This document shows positions 25,289-34,697 of a DNA stretch of 64,000 nt, piece by piece. How positions within the stretch are numbered: position 1 is the first letter of the stretch; each line of letters begins with the position of its first letter. The DNA comes from Clostridia bacterium (GTDB lineage: Bacteria; Bacillota; Clostridia; Oscillospirales; Acutalibacteraceae). The notes below the pieces were generated by a model. The model did not search any database, was not told the origin of the DNA, and saw nothing but the letters and a program-made list of their open reading frames with translations. Location of the stretch: positions 186,001-250,000 of the forward strand of contig JAFQCT010000012.1 of the NCBI GenBank assembly GCA_017399405.1. Reading direction: 5' to 3'. A program made the position numbers and the translations under genes.

Positions 25289-26353
25289 TTAGTCAACTTT
25301 TACTGTCCAACCGAATGTGTCTTCGATTTTGCCATACTGAATACCGGTAAGAGTATCGTAAAGTCTTTGTGTAAGTTCGCCGATTTCAAAATTGTTGATT
25401 TCAACAACATCGTCTTTATAACGAAGTGAGCCAACAGGAGAAATAACTGCTGCAGTACCTGTGCCGAATACTTCTTCAAGAGTACCATTCTTGCCTGCTT
25501 CCATAACGGTATCAATAGCAAGTTTGCCTTCGTTTACTTTGTAGCCCCAATTTTTGAGAACTTCAATACAACTCATTCTTGTAATGCCGGGAAGAACTGT
25601 ACCTGAAGTAGCTGCTGTATAAATTTCACCATTAAGCTTAAACATAATGTTCATAGCACCAACTTCTTCAACATACTTTCTTTCAACACCGTCAAGCCAA
25701 AGAACCTGTGAATAGCCAAGTTTATGTGCTTTTTCGCCTGCTGCCATTGATGCTGCGTAGTTACCGCCACACTTGATAGCACCTGTACCGCCCGGGCAAG
25801 CACGAACAAACTCTTCTTCAACATAAATCTTAACAGGGTTAAGACCTTCTGCATAATAAGCACCTGATGGTGAGCAGATAATAATAAACTGATAACTTGC
25901 TGATGCTTTAACGCCGAGAACACCTTCTGTAGCAATTGTGAAAGGTCTGATATAAAGGCTTGTATCAGGCTCTGATGGTACCCAATCTTTATCAACAGAT
26001 ACAAGTGCTTTAACTGCATCTACGAAATCTGCAACAGGGATTTGTGGAATACAAAGACGGTCGTGAGTTGACTGCATTCTTTCAGCATTCTTGTCAGGAC
26101 GGAAAAGCTGAACACTACCGTCTGCAAGACGATATGCTTTAAGTCCTTCAAAACATTCCTGTGCATAGTGGAAAACAAGTGCTGATGGGTCAAGCACTAA
26201 AGGATGATATGGTACAACTCTTGCATCGTGCCAGCCTTGTCCTTCATCATAGTCCATAATAAACATATGGTCTGTGAAAATATGACCGAAACCAAGATTT
26301 TTCCAATCCGGCTTCTGTTTTGGTGTAGTTGTTTTCTGAATTTTGATTTGCAT
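25289..26353 (-). CDS. ilvE: Branched-chain amino acid aminotransferase
   Basis: The protein has 354 residues, the length of the class IV type II BCAT group. It shows F-E-G-L-K-A-Y-R, RPDKNAERM, the LYIRPF segment, the PLP-lysine context V-E-R-K-Y-V-E-E-V-G-A-M-N, and SGTVLPGITR/GTGTAAVISPVG, which hold the cofactor phosphate. It transfers the amino group between Leu/Ile/Val and 2-oxoglutarate. GGAG stands 9 nt before the ATG at 26353, which I prefer; an ATG at 26362 and a TTG at 26368 are alternatives with poor spacing. It lies 30 bp downstream of the dehydratase gene on the same strand. Confidence 0.95.
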   Translation of the reverse strand: MQIKIQKTTTPKQKPDWKNLGFGHIFTDHMFIMDYDEGQGWHDARVVPYHPLVLDPSALVFHYAQECFEGLKAYRLADGSVQLFRPDKNAERMQSTHDRLCIPQIPVADFVDAVKALVSVDKDWVPSEPDTSLYIRPFTIATEGVLGVKASASYQFIIICSPSGAYYAEGLNPVKIYVEEEFVRACPGGTGAIKCGGNYAASMAAGEKAHKLGYSQVLWLDGVERKYVEEVGAMNIMFKLNGEIYTAATSGTVLPGITRMSCIEVLKNWGYKVNEGKLAIDTVMEAGKNGTLEEVFGTGTAAVISPVGSLRYKDDVVEINNFEIGELTQRLYDTLTGIQYGKIEDTFGWTVKVD

Positions 26354-26383
26354 TTGCGACATCTCCAATATGTGAAAATAAAA

Positions 26384-28285
26384 TTATTTGTGTTTGTAAT
26401 TTGGAACAAGGCGTTTAAGATAATCACGCACTTCGTCAGGTTTTAAGTCTGCGATTGCCTTAATATCTTTTTCAAGTTGTTCGTCATCAATTGCCAATGG
26501 CTTTGTAACGAAAATCTTGTCATTACCTGTTTTTTGTCTTTCGTCAAGTTCTTCTTCCATAGAAAGTTCTTCATAAAGCTTTTCGCCTGGACGAAGTCCT
26601 GTAAACTGAATTTCAATATCTTTATATGGCTCAAAACCTGAAAGTTTAATAAGATTTTCTGCAAGTGACACAATCTTAACCGGCTCGCCCATATCAAGAA
26701 CAAAAATTTCGCCACCCTTTGCCAGACCACCTGCTTGTACAACAAGTTGGCTTGCTTCAGGAATTGTCATAAAGTAGCGAGTAATATCAGGGTGAGTAAC
26801 TGTAATAGGTCCGCCTTGTTCTAACTGTTCTTTGAAAATTGGAATAACACTACCGTTTGAGCCAAGAACATTACCAAAACGAACTGCTGCAAATTTTGTA
26901 CCCTTTGTAATCTTGCTGAAATGCTGAACTACAAGTTCGCACACACGCTTAGTAGCACCCATAACATTTGTAGGGTTAACCGCCTTATCAGTTGAAAGAA
27001 GAACAAAATTCTTTACTCCGTATTCATTAGCACAGAATGCAGTATTATATGTACCAAGAATATTATTTTTAACCGCTTCATAAGGGCTGTCTTCCATAAG
27101 TGGCACATGCTTATGTGCAGCAGCGTGGAAGACTGATGAAGGATTAAACTCTTCAAAAATTTCACGAAGTCTGTTAAGGTCACGAACAGAACCTATACGG
27201 ATTTCAATTTGTGGTGCACCGCAATATTTTCTGTCAAGTGAATTTTTAAGAGTGAATGCATTATTTTCGTAAATATCGAAAATAACAATCTTTTCAGGTT
27301 GATATTTTGCAATCTGTCGGCAAAGTTCACTACCGATTGAACCGCCACCACCTGTTACAAGTACTGTTTCGCCTGTAACATATTTACAAACATCTGGGTC
27401 AAGTTTGATTTCAGGACGAGAAAGCAAGTCAAGAACATCAACTTTACGAATTTTATCTGTATATGACTTGTTTGGTCCGCCAAGTTCATCAATATTAGGT
27501 GCAGTTTTAAGATTACAGCCTGTACTCATTGCGATTTCAAGAATTTCACGCTTGCGACTTGCATCGGCTGACGGAATACAATAAATAATCTCATTAACAT
27601 CGAACTCTTTTACAAGTCTTGGAATATCTGCGATTTTACCTGCAACAGGAATATCACGGATTCTAAGTTTCTGTTTTTTGTCGTCATCATCAGCAATTAC
27701 AACAGGTGAGCCGAATTTATAACCTGAAATACTCATTTCATAAAGAACTGAGTTTGCCATATCGCCTGCACCGATAATCATAATACGCTTATTTGCAACA
27801 CCGCGACGACGCTTTTTGTCCGAACGCATAGCACGATATGCTTTATAGAATGTTCTTATACCTGCACAGAACATACAGATGAACAAGAAAGCCTCAACAT
27901 ACACAGCAAAAGGAGGACAATTAATACCAAAAATGTATCCTGCCTTCATAAAAATGTAGTCAATTATAAAGCATATTGCAGTTGCAAGACCTGCACACAT
28001 AACAGTATTGGTAAGTTCATAGAATCCCATATACTTCCACAAATTTTTATATAACTTTCTTGCAAGGAAAAGCCCTATATAAACTACAGTTACATAAGGG
28101 ATACGCACAACAAGTCTTTCAATATCACTCTCATACAATCTGAAAAAGTTATGGAAAAACAGCGAAAGGAAATATGAAGCGTTTACAGCAACAATATCAA
28201 ATGCCATCATCAATAGCTGTTGTATTCTTGAACGGGTTAAAAACTTCCTCAAAATTTTCACCTCATAAAAAATCATTCTTAACAT
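26384..28285 (-). CDS. Membrane-bound nucleoside-diphosphate-sugar 4,6-dehydratase (CapD/PglF/FlaA1 type)
   Basis: The protein has 633 residues. Four or five membrane helices occupy about 15-150. A CoA-binding-like Rossmann domain follows (MIIGAGDMANSVL, about 168-180). Then comes the catalytic SDR domain with VLVTGGGGSIGSELCRQ (about 308-324), LLSTDKAVNPTNVMGATKR carrying the M-x-x-x-K replacement of Y-x-x-x-K typical of this family, and LRPGEKLYEEL. Such enzymes make UDP-4-keto-6-deoxy sugars for glycans at the inner membrane face. ATG 28285 is used here; a TTG at 28252 has a better ribosome site (GAGGTG, 7 nt). No other glycan genes are adjacent. Confidence 0.9.
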   Translation of the reverse strand: MLRMIFYEVKILRKFLTRSRIQQLLMMAFDIVAVNASYFLSLFFHNFFRLYESDIERLVVRIPYVTVVYIGLFLARKLYKNLWKYMGFYELTNTVMCAGLATAICFIIDYIFMKAGYIFGINCPPFAVYVEAFLFICMFCAGIRTFYKAYRAMRSDKKRRRGVANKRIMIIGAGDMANSVLYEMSISGYKFGSPVVIADDDDKKQKLRIRDIPVAGKIADIPRLVKEFDVNEIIYCIPSADASRKREILEIAMSTGCNLKTAPNIDELGGPNKSYTDKIRKVDVLDLLSRPEIKLDPDVCKYVTGETVLVTGGGGSIGSELCRQIAKYQPEKIVIFDIYENNAFTLKNSLDRKYCGAPQIEIRIGSVRDLNRLREIFEEFNPSSVFHAAAHKHVPLMEDSPYEAVKNNILGTYNTAFCANEYGVKNFVLLSTDKAVNPTNVMGATKRVCELVVQHFSKITKGTKFAAVRFGNVLGSNGSVIPIFKEQLEQGGPITVTHPDITRYFMTIPEASQLVVQAGGLAKGGEIFVLDMGEPVKIVSLAENLIKLSGFEPYKDIEIQFTGLRPGEKLYEELSMEEELDERQKTGNDKIFVTKPLAIDDEQLEKDIKAIADLKPDEVRDYLKRLVPNYKHK

Positions 28286-28417
28286 AGTATTTTACTCTCA
28301 TTTATGGACATTGTCAACGGAAAGTGTCACCTATTTGCGTATATTTTTTATTGTTTTACTTTACATTCAGCCTCTTGAATGTTAAAATTATACTAATTGA
28401 GTATAGGAGGAACAAAT

Positions 28418-28735
28418 ATGATTGGTTTAGGCAGATGGACAGGCACTATTGAAACTTCAATGATTAGCGGGAGTGCCATTGTTGAAATTACTGATAATAA
28501 CGGTGAATACGCATTTTCTGTTGAAACCGATTCTATTAAAACTATCCCGAATTTTACAGTTTACGATATTGTTGAAAGCGGTAACACTTTAAGCGGAAAA
28601 GCAGATATTGAAATTATGGGTAAAGTTTCTGTTCAGATTTTTGTTGAGTTTACAAGTGATACTACATTCAAGGGTTATATAAAAGTTCCGTTCTTTGGGA
28701 AATTTGAAATTAAAAATGGTAAAAAAATAGGTTAA
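28418..28735 (+). CDS. Small beta-rich protein of unknown function
   Basis: The protein has 105 residues. It is predicted mostly beta with alternating hydrophobics and no signal peptide or membrane span. AGGAGG lies 7 nt before the ATG (28418), with a TATACT -10 candidate at 28389-28394. It is separated from the methyltransferase gene by 2 nt (stop TAA, then ATG), so the two are co-transcribed. I do not recognise the family. Confidence 0.7.
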   Translation: MIGLGRWTGTIETSMISGSAIVEITDNNGEYAFSVETDSIKTIPNFTVYDIVESGNTLSGKADIEIMGKVSVQIFVEFTSDTTFKGYIKVPFFGKFEIKNGKKIG

Positions 28736-28737
28736 TT

Positions 28738-29889
28738 ATGAACAAATCAAAACAAGTTTGCCCCCACGCAAAAAAATGTGGAGGGTGTCAGTTATTAAAT
28801 CTTTCTTACGAAGAACAATTAAGACATAAACAAGTCAAAGTTATTCGTCTTTTAGGCAAATTCTGTCACATAGAAGAAATTATCGGTATGGAAAATCCGT
28901 ATAATTATCGCAATAAAGCACAATATGCTTTTGGTCGTGGCAGAAACGGGCAAACAGTTGCAGGTGTTTATCAATCATCAACTCATAAAATTGTTGATAT
29001 TGAAAGTTGTATGCTCACTGACCCTAAAGCAGACGAAATTGCAAATACCGTAAAGAAACTTCTTAAAAGTTTCAAATTGAAACCTTATGACGAAGTAACA
29101 AGGCAAGGATTTTTACGCCATGTGCTTGTAAAAACTGCATTTCGCAGCGGTGAGGTTATGGTGGTACTTGTAACTGCAACACCACAATTCCCGTCAAAGC
29201 GTTCATTTATTAACGCACTTATTGGTCGTCACCCTGAAATCACAACTATTGTGCAGAATATCAACAACAAATTTACAAGTATGGTGTTAGGTGATAAAAG
29301 CGAAGTGCTTTATGGTGATGGTAAAATCACAGAAGAACTTTGCGGACTTAAATTTCGTATTTCTCCAAAGGCGTTTTATCAGATTAACCCTGTGCAGACT
29401 GAAATTTTATACAATAAAGCTCTTGAATATGCCGATTTCAAAGGTGATGAGCAAATAATTGACGCATATTGCGGTACGGGTACAATCGGACTTATTGCAA
29501 GTAAGAATGTAAAAAGCGTTTTAGGTGTTGAAATCAACAAAGATGCGGTTAAAGATGCTAAAGAAAATGCAAAACTTAATGGTATTGATAATGTTAAATT
29601 CTTTACCGCCGATGCAGGCAAATTTATGATTGATTTGGCAAACAGCAACGAAAATATTGACGCAGTTATAATGGACCCTGCCCGTGCCGGTAGTGACATA
29701 CCATTTTTATCTTCACTTGTAAAACTCAACCCACAAAAAGTGGTTTATGTAAGTTGCAACCCTGAAACATTAGCAAGGGATTTGATGTATTTAAGTAAAA
29801 ATGGATATAAAGTTCGTAAAATTCAACCAGTTGATATGTTTCCACACACAGACCATATAGAGTGTGTTTGTTTGATAACCCGAAAGTAA
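28738..29889 (+). CDS. TrmA/RlmD-family RNA 5-methyluridine methyltransferase lacking a TRAM domain
   Basis: The protein has 383 residues. It starts directly with the iron-sulphur cluster motif C-P-H-A-K-K-C-G-G-C (8-17, with a later Cys near 101), then the central domain, then the SAM-binding IDAYCGTGTIGL (about 242-253). The motif usually written DPPR is D-P-A-R-A-G-S, and the catalytic Cys lies in VYVSCNPETLARDL. The TRAM domain usual at the N-terminus is missing. It modifies U to m5U in rRNA (RlmCD/RumA type) or tRNA; the exact target cannot be read. The window holds a second, TRAM-containing member at 44117-45475. Confidence 0.88.
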   Translation: MNKSKQVCPHAKKCGGCQLLNLSYEEQLRHKQVKVIRLLGKFCHIEEIIGMENPYNYRNKAQYAFGRGRNGQTVAGVYQSSTHKIVDIESCMLTDPKADEIANTVKKLLKSFKLKPYDEVTRQGFLRHVLVKTAFRSGEVMVVLVTATPQFPSKRSFINALIGRHPEITTIVQNINNKFTSMVLGDKSEVLYGDGKITEELCGLKFRISPKAFYQINPVQTEILYNKALEYADFKGDEQIIDAYCGTGTIGLIASKNVKSVLGVEINKDAVKDAKENAKLNGIDNVKFFTADAGKFMIDLANSNENIDAVIMDPARAGSDIPFLSSLVKLNPQKVVYVSCNPETLARDLMYLSKNGYKVRKIQPVDMFPHTDHIECVCLITRK

Positions 29890-29903
29890 AAGAGGTGTTT
29901 TAA

Positions 29904-30506
29904 TTGGAGTCTAACTTTTTCAAAGAAGAACTGTTTCAGATGAGAAAAAATTATAAAAGCAGCCCTTTAACCGATATAAAATTAAGTCGTCCAAAATGGC
30001 TTGACTCAGATGACGCATTGTCTGAAATTTATTCTCAAAAATCTGCTCTTTTACAACGCGGTGAAATCGTCTATGCAAGTATTGTGCAAGCAAACACTCT
30101 TTTATTTAAGAGCTTTCCACCTTTTAACTGTCCTGCTGAAATAATTTATTCTACAAATACTTTTGTAAATGAAAACCCTGAATATCTTTTCGATATTGCT
30201 CAAAACCTATATAACTACAAAGATGAGGATTTGAACACAATTCCAGAAGAGTGGCGAGAGATTGCAAGAGTTATTACAGACGAATATGATAGAACAGATT
30301 TTACTTTTTCTATTCAACTGAATGGGAATTTAGCAGAATACAATATGATTCCTACAATGATTTACAGAAAATTATTACCAAAGGGAAAACTGACGGGAAC
30401 CCTTCTACCCGTACTTACTATACCTGAGACCAAACAAGTTTTAATTTTACCTAAACAATATTGGACCAAAAATTTTACAAAGTTATGGGTAAGCGGGATA
30501 ATTTAA
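29904..30506 (+). CDS. Protein of unknown function
   Basis: The protein has 200 residues and is soluble, with no motif I recognise. The start is a TTG (29904) with AGAGGTG 7 nt upstream and the gene lies 14 nt after the methyltransferase; no ATG with a ribosome site is better placed. It belongs to a run of six plus-strand genes (28418-33861). Sequence features are an FPPFNCP segment near residue 70 and a C-terminal PKQYWTKNF. Confidence 0.65.
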   Translation: MESNFFKEELFQMRKNYKSSPLTDIKLSRPKWLDSDDALSEIYSQKSALLQRGEIVYASIVQANTLLFKSFPPFNCPAEIIYSTNTFVNENPEYLFDIAQNLYNYKDEDLNTIPEEWREIARVITDEYDRTDFTFSIQLNGNLAEYNMIPTMIYRKLLPKGKLTGTLLPVLTIPETKQVLILPKQYWTKNFTKLWVSGII

Positions 30507-30525
30507 TTGTCAAAGGAGAACACTT

Positions 30526-30927
30526 ATGGGACTTTTTAATATTTTCAAGAAAAAAGAGCCACTTACAGATGAGCAGATTAAGTGGAATTACTTATGGGAA
30601 TTGTGGTCACAAGAAGAAATTGGTGCACCCTATGACGCACTTATGACCTATGACAGCGAAATCAACAATGGTGGTCACGCACAGTTTTTCTATAATGTAT
30701 CAAACTGTGGTGATTTAGCAAAGGCAATAAAAAATCTTCGCGAAGTTTTACCAACAGATTTAGGTGACAACTTACAAAAGGCGTATGATGTTTTCTTGAA
30801 ATCTGCTGAAGAAGAAAATGAAGAACTTGACAACATTCTTAGTGAATGCGACAATTTCTTTTATGATAATGAAAATCTGGTTACAAATATTTTGCAAACA
30901 TACGCAAACGAAAACATTGAGATTTAA
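30526..30927 (+). CDS. DMP19-like (DUF4375) protein
   Basis: The protein has 133 residues. The segment Y-D-S-E-I-N-N-G-G-H-A-Q-F-F-Y-N (about 42-57) is the hallmark of the DUF4375/DMP19 family, and the acidic C-terminal half (EEENEELDNIL) fits. DMP19 of Neisseria acts as a DNA mimic that binds a transcriptional regulator; most clostridial members are uncharacterised. AAAGGAG precedes the ATG. An alternative view is that it is simply a small acidic domain of unknown role. Confidence 0.8.
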   Translation: MGLFNIFKKKEPLTDEQIKWNYLWELWSQEEIGAPYDALMTYDSEINNGGHAQFFYNVSNCGDLAKAIKNLREVLPTDLGDNLQKAYDVFLKSAEEENEELDNILSECDNFFYDNENLVTNILQTYANENIEI

Positions 30928-30939
30928 TTGGTGAAGGCT

Positions 30940-32034
30940 ATGAAAGTTTTAACAACTGAAAAATCCACCATAAAACTTAATAACAGAACACCTTATTATG
31001 ATTATTTGAGAGTACTATCCACATTCGCAGTAATTATTCTTCATGTTGCTGCACAGAACTTCAGAAAAGTTGAAATCGGCTCTTTCCAATGGGATGTTTT
31101 TAACTTTACGGATTCTGCCGTGCGTTGGTGCGTGCCGATTTTTGTAATGATTAGTGGTGCTTTATTTCTTGATAACAACAAACCATTAACACTCAAAAAA
31201 CTTTATAGCAAAAACATTTTAAGAATTGTTACTGCTTTTGTATTCTGGTCAGTTATTTATGCTACATACAATGTGATTGACGGAAAAGACTTGCGTGATG
31301 GTATTCTCATTTTTGTAAAAGGAAATTATCATTTATGGTTTTTATTTATGATTGCAGGGTTATATGTAATCGTTCCTCTTTTAAGAAAAATCACAGCAAG
31401 CAAATCGGCAACTCAGTATTTTATTATTGTTGGATTTATTTTTTCGTTTTTGATTCCAAGAACAATCAATCTTCTTCAAATACTGAAAATACCACATACG
31501 ACAGATTTGCTTAAAGCAATTTCATTTGCTTTTGACAATGTACATTTTAACTTCACAGCAGGTTTTGTTTTGTATTTTGTACTTGGTTATTATATCAGCC
31601 ACTATGATATAAAGAAATCTTTGCGTATTGTTGCTTATGTAATTGGCTTTATCGCCTATCTCTTCACTGCTTTTTTTACAGAATGGGTTTCCTTGAGAGA
31701 CAACAAAGTAATTGTAGATTTCTATGAAAACTATACTGTCAATGTATTATTGACATCAGTTGCAGTATTTATTTTTGCAAAATATGTGCTTTCAAAAATA
31801 GAATTGAAAGGACTAGTCTCCAAGCTTGTTTCGTTCTTTTCAAAATATAGTTTTGGAGTGTATCTTGTTCACATTCTTGTGCTTGACATTTTCAAAACAA
31901 AACTAGAAATCACTACACTTTCATTCCACCCTGTTATTTCTATTATTGTACTAACTGTTACTGTTGCAACTATTTCTTACGCAATATCTTTTATATTAAA
32001 TCATATTCCGATTCTTAAAAAATACATTGTATAA
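30940..32034 (+). CDS. Acyltransferase family 3 membrane protein
   Basis: The protein has 364 residues with about ten membrane helices. The N-terminal signature P-Y-Y-D-Y-L-R-V-L-S-T-F-A-V-I-I-L-H-V (His in helix 1) and W-C-V-P-I-F-V-M-I-S-G-A-L-F (about 65-79) identify the family. Members O-acetylate or O-acylate cell-wall or exopolysaccharide sugars across the membrane. The ATG at 30940 has GGTGAAG 5 nt upstream; a TTG at 30928 directly after the previous stop is an alternative. It lies next to GH35, in an operon-like run. Confidence 0.88.
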   Translation: MKVLTTEKSTIKLNNRTPYYDYLRVLSTFAVIILHVAAQNFRKVEIGSFQWDVFNFTDSAVRWCVPIFVMISGALFLDNNKPLTLKKLYSKNILRIVTAFVFWSVIYATYNVIDGKDLRDGILIFVKGNYHLWFLFMIAGLYVIVPLLRKITASKSATQYFIIVGFIFSFLIPRTINLLQILKIPHTTDLLKAISFAFDNVHFNFTAGFVLYFVLGYYISHYDIKKSLRIVAYVIGFIAYLFTAFFTEWVSLRDNKVIVDFYENYTVNVLLTSVAVFIFAKYVLSKIELKGLVSKLVSFFSKYSFGVYLVHILVLDIFKTKLEITTLSFHPVISIIVLTVTVATISYAISFILNHIPILKKYIV

Positions 32035-32052
32035 AAACAAGAGGTGAAAACA

Positions 32053-33861
32053 ATGTTTGAAATTAAAAACAAAGAATTCTACATGGACGGTAAACCGTTC
32101 AAAATCTATTCAGGTGCTATGCACTATTTCCGTACTGTGCCTGAATATTGGGAAGACAGACTTACAAAATTAAAACTTGCAGGATTCAACACAGTTGAAA
32201 CATACACTTGTTGGAATCTTCACGAGCCAAAACCCGGCGAGTTCAATTTTGACGGTATTCTTGACATTGAGCGTTTCGTGAAAACTGCACAGAAAGTTGG
32301 TCTTTACTGTATTGTAAGACCCGGCCCATATATTTGTGCTGAATGGGATTTCGGCGGACTTCCTGCTTGGTTACTTAAAGATAAAAATATGCAAATCCGT
32401 TGTATGTATCCTGATTTTCTCACTTGCATTGAGCGTTACTACAAAGAGTTGCTTGGCAGATTAAAACCACTTTTACAGACTAATGGCGGTAACATTATTG
32501 CAATGCAGGTTGAAAACGAGTATGGCTCATACGGTAACGATAAAGATTATCTTCGTTTCGTTGAAAAACTTACACGCGATTGCGGAATTGATGTTCCACT
32601 TTTCACATCTGACGGTAACTGGAAGAATATGATTTCAGGTGGCTCATTGCCTCACATTTATAAAGTTCTCAACTTTGGCTCAAAGGCAAAAACTGCTTTT
32701 AACTGCTTAAAAGATTTTGAGAATGACGGACCTAATATGTGTGGCGAGTTCTGGTGCGGATGGTTCGACCATTGGCGTGACATTCACCATACAAGAAAAG
32801 CTGACGAAATTGTTAAAGAAGTTCAGGACTTTTTAGATTGCGGTGCATGTTTCAATTTCTATATGTTCCACGGTGGTACAAACTTCGGCTTTAACGCAGG
32901 TGCAAACCATAATCCGGGCAAGGCTTATGAGCCAACAATCACAAGTTATGACTACTGTGCATTACTTAACGAGTGGGGCGACTATACCCCTGCTTACCAC
33001 GCAGTTCGCGAATTGTTACATAAACATCAAGGCTTAGAAATGCAAGAATTACCACCATCACCTGAACTTCAGACAATCGGTAAAGTAGAACTTACTGAAT
33101 CTGCAAGCCTTTTTGAAAATCTTGATAATATCGGTGAAAAGCACAGAGTAGCGGTTCCTGAAAGTATGGAATATTTTGGCCAGAACTTCGGTATGATTTA
33201 CTATGAAACAGTAATCAAAGGCCACTATGACCCAATCCCATTGATGATTAGAAATGTTCACGATTTCGGCTTTGTTTATGTTGATGATAAATATAAGAAA
33301 TTCATTGACAGAACAGTTTACACACAAAGTGGAAAAATCACTCTCGGCTCACTCTTTAAGAAATTTACAAAAGACGACCAAGATACCACAACTGTGTTTA
33401 TCGGCTCTGTTGACGGTGAAAAGAAAATCGGCTTGCTTGTTGATACTATGGGACGCGTTAACTACGGTGAAAAAATGATGGACAGAAAAGGTTTTTCTGA
33501 CATTTATATTGCTAATCAGCGTCAGATGGGTTATGATGTGTGGACTTTACCGCTTGATAATCTGGAGAAACTTACATACAAACCTGTTGAAAAATTCGAC
33601 AAAGACAATGGTGCTATGTTCTATAAAGGAACTTTCAAAGCAAACTCAAAAGCTGACTGTTTTGTTCACCTTGGCGGATTCCAAAAAGGTTATGTTTGGA
33701 TTAACGGTTTTAATCTTGGCAGATATTGGGAAGTTGGCCCACAAAAATCACTCTATCTTCCTGGTAGCCTTCTTAAAGAAGAAAATGAGATTGTCGTTCT
33801 TGAAACATTAGGTATGAAAAAACCTGAAATTACAATTACAAATCAACACGATTTAGGGTAA
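32053..33861 (+). CDS. Beta-galactosidase, glycoside hydrolase family 35
   Basis: The protein has 602 residues. The catalytic TIM barrel (about 5-325) contains the GH35 signature GGLPAWLL, the acid/base Glu156 in V-E-N-E-Y-G-S-Y-G and the nucleophile Glu232 in C-G-E-F-W-C-G-W-F-D-H-W. Two beta-sandwich domains follow (about 375-595, with YVWINGFNLGRYW near 550). No signal peptide is present, so the enzyme should be cytosolic and act on imported galactosides, for example from host glycans or galactan. GAGGTG lies 6 nt before the ATG at 32053; an in-frame GTG lies inside the ribosome site. It is last in its run and is followed by a terminator. Confidence 0.95.
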   Translation: MFEIKNKEFYMDGKPFKIYSGAMHYFRTVPEYWEDRLTKLKLAGFNTVETYTCWNLHEPKPGEFNFDGILDIERFVKTAQKVGLYCIVRPGPYICAEWDFGGLPAWLLKDKNMQIRCMYPDFLTCIERYYKELLGRLKPLLQTNGGNIIAMQVENEYGSYGNDKDYLRFVEKLTRDCGIDVPLFTSDGNWKNMISGGSLPHIYKVLNFGSKAKTAFNCLKDFENDGPNMCGEFWCGWFDHWRDIHHTRKADEIVKEVQDFLDCGACFNFYMFHGGTNFGFNAGANHNPGKAYEPTITSYDYCALLNEWGDYTPAYHAVRELLHKHQGLEMQELPPSPELQTIGKVELTESASLFENLDNIGEKHRVAVPESMEYFGQNFGMIYYETVIKGHYDPIPLMIRNVHDFGFVYVDDKYKKFIDRTVYTQSGKITLGSLFKKFTKDDQDTTTVFIGSVDGEKKIGLLVDTMGRVNYGEKMMDRKGFSDIYIANQRQMGYDVWTLPLDNLEKLTYKPVEKFDKDNGAMFYKGTFKANSKADCFVHLGGFQKGYVWINGFNLGRYWEVGPQKSLYLPGSLLKEENEIVVLETLGMKKPEITITNQHDLG

Positions 33862-33862
33862 G

Positions 33863-33892
33863 AAAAAATCCGACCAATTGGTCGGATTTTTT
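33863..33892 (+). terminator. Terminator after the GH35 gene
   Basis: ATCCGACC-AATT-GGTCGGAT flanked by six A and six T (33863-33892), 2 nt past the stop. Confidence 0.92.
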
Positions 33893-33922
33893 AATGCAGA
33901 ATTTATCTTAAAAATTAAAGTT

Positions 33923-33977
33923 ATTCTCAGCGTAGCGAAGAATCTCAACAAAACCCTTCGTATTGCTCAGGGTGACA
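33923..33977 (+). repeat. Dispersed palindromic repeat family 1, copy A
   Basis: A CTCAGCGTAGCGAAGAATCTC half, a short A-rich spacer and an ACCCTTCGTATTGCTCAGGGTGAC half form an imperfect palindrome. It matches the reverse complement of copy B at 34964-35025. The 5' end is truncated relative to copy B. Confidence 0.85.
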
Positions 33978-33986
33978 CTACTTTTC

Positions 33987-34014
33987 TGTAGGGTACGATG
34001 CCCACATCGTCCCG
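33987..34014 (+). repeat. Dispersed palindromic repeat family 2, copy A
   Basis: TGTAGGGTACGATG-CCCA-CATCGTCCCG; CGATG/CATCG stem with flanking G/C arms. It matches the reverse complement of the copy at 35032-35059 with about one difference and ends 3 bp from the stop of the RING-like gene. Confidence 0.85.
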
Positions 34015-34017
34015 TTT

Positions 34018-34533
34018 TTATTTCTTTATTTCTTTTAATATTTCTCGCAAAATTCTTTCTGTTCTTTGTGAACTTGATACCAATGTGCCAAACCCATAAA
34101 GAGCAAATGAACCTATCCAAGAAATGATAGCAATAGCTACACCGGATAACAATCCTGTGAAGAACAAATCTCCATCTATAGCAATATTACCTATAAAAAC
34201 AATTATACCTGCTATAATACCGATAACTGTTACTACAGTAGCAAGAGTCTTCATTTTCTCGCCAATGTTTGAAAACATACCTGTTTCGGTATTTATGTAA
34301 TGGGTATATGCTTGCTCGCTATTATTACATTCCGTAGATTGTGTTGCAACTGAACTTGTCGTGTTACTAGTAACTCCTGAAACAAAGTTTATATTTGAAC
34401 AACCACAATCTATACAATTCGATATAGATAAAGAACACCACCTATGATATGCCTTTCCACAATTCGAACAGGTTACAATGTCATTTATGTGTTCGATTGG
34501 TTCTTGGCACTTTCCACATACATACATTTCCAT
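34018..34533 (-). CDS. Prokaryotic RING/zinc-ribbon membrane protein (XRE module 4)
   Basis: The protein has 171 residues. The N-terminal metal-binding domain (about 3-46) has CGKC, CSNCGKAYHRWC and CIDC, the C-x2-C...C-x2-C-x4-H-x2-C arrangement of the prokaryotic RING-finger (Prok-RING) group. A Ser/Thr linker follows, then two membrane helices (about 95-118 and 124-152) and a basic amphipathic tail (RTERILREILKEIKK). The ATG at 34533 has GAGGTG 6 nt upstream. It is divergent from the XRE gene at 34698. The function is unknown; the RING fold here is more likely protein- or lipid-interacting than ubiquitin-related. Confidence 0.72.
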   Translation of the reverse strand: MEMYVCGKCQEPIEHINDIVTCSNCGKAYHRWCSLSISNCIDCGCSNINFVSGVTSNTTSSVATQSTECNNSEQAYTHYINTETGMFSNIGEKMKTLATVVTVIGIIAGIIVFIGNIAIDGDLFFTGLLSGVAIAIISWIGSFALYGFGTLVSSSQRTERILREILKEIKK

Positions 34534-34596
34534 AAATTTCACCTCAATTTAATCTTCTCAAACCTATTTTTTATTCAATGTTTGAGTTTAATTTAA

Positions 34597-34648
34597 TTAT
34601 TACACAACTTTTGTAACTTGTCAAGTTATATTTATAACTTTTTAAGTT
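34597..34648. promoter_or_regulatory. Paired operator and divergent promoter of XRE module 4
   Basis: Two palindromes are seen: TAACTTG-T-CAAGTTA (34614-34628, perfect 15 bp) and AACTT-TTT-AAGTT (34636-34648), 21 bp apart centre to centre. On the minus strand TTGACA (34624-34619), 16 bp, TAATAA (34602-34597) is a near-consensus promoter for the RING-like gene whose -35 lies inside the first palindrome. A TATACT at 34673-34678 may be the regulator's -10. Confidence 0.78.
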
Positions 34649-34697
34649 GTCGAGAATGTTTCAAAATAAGGTTATACTATATGTATGAGGTGACATT

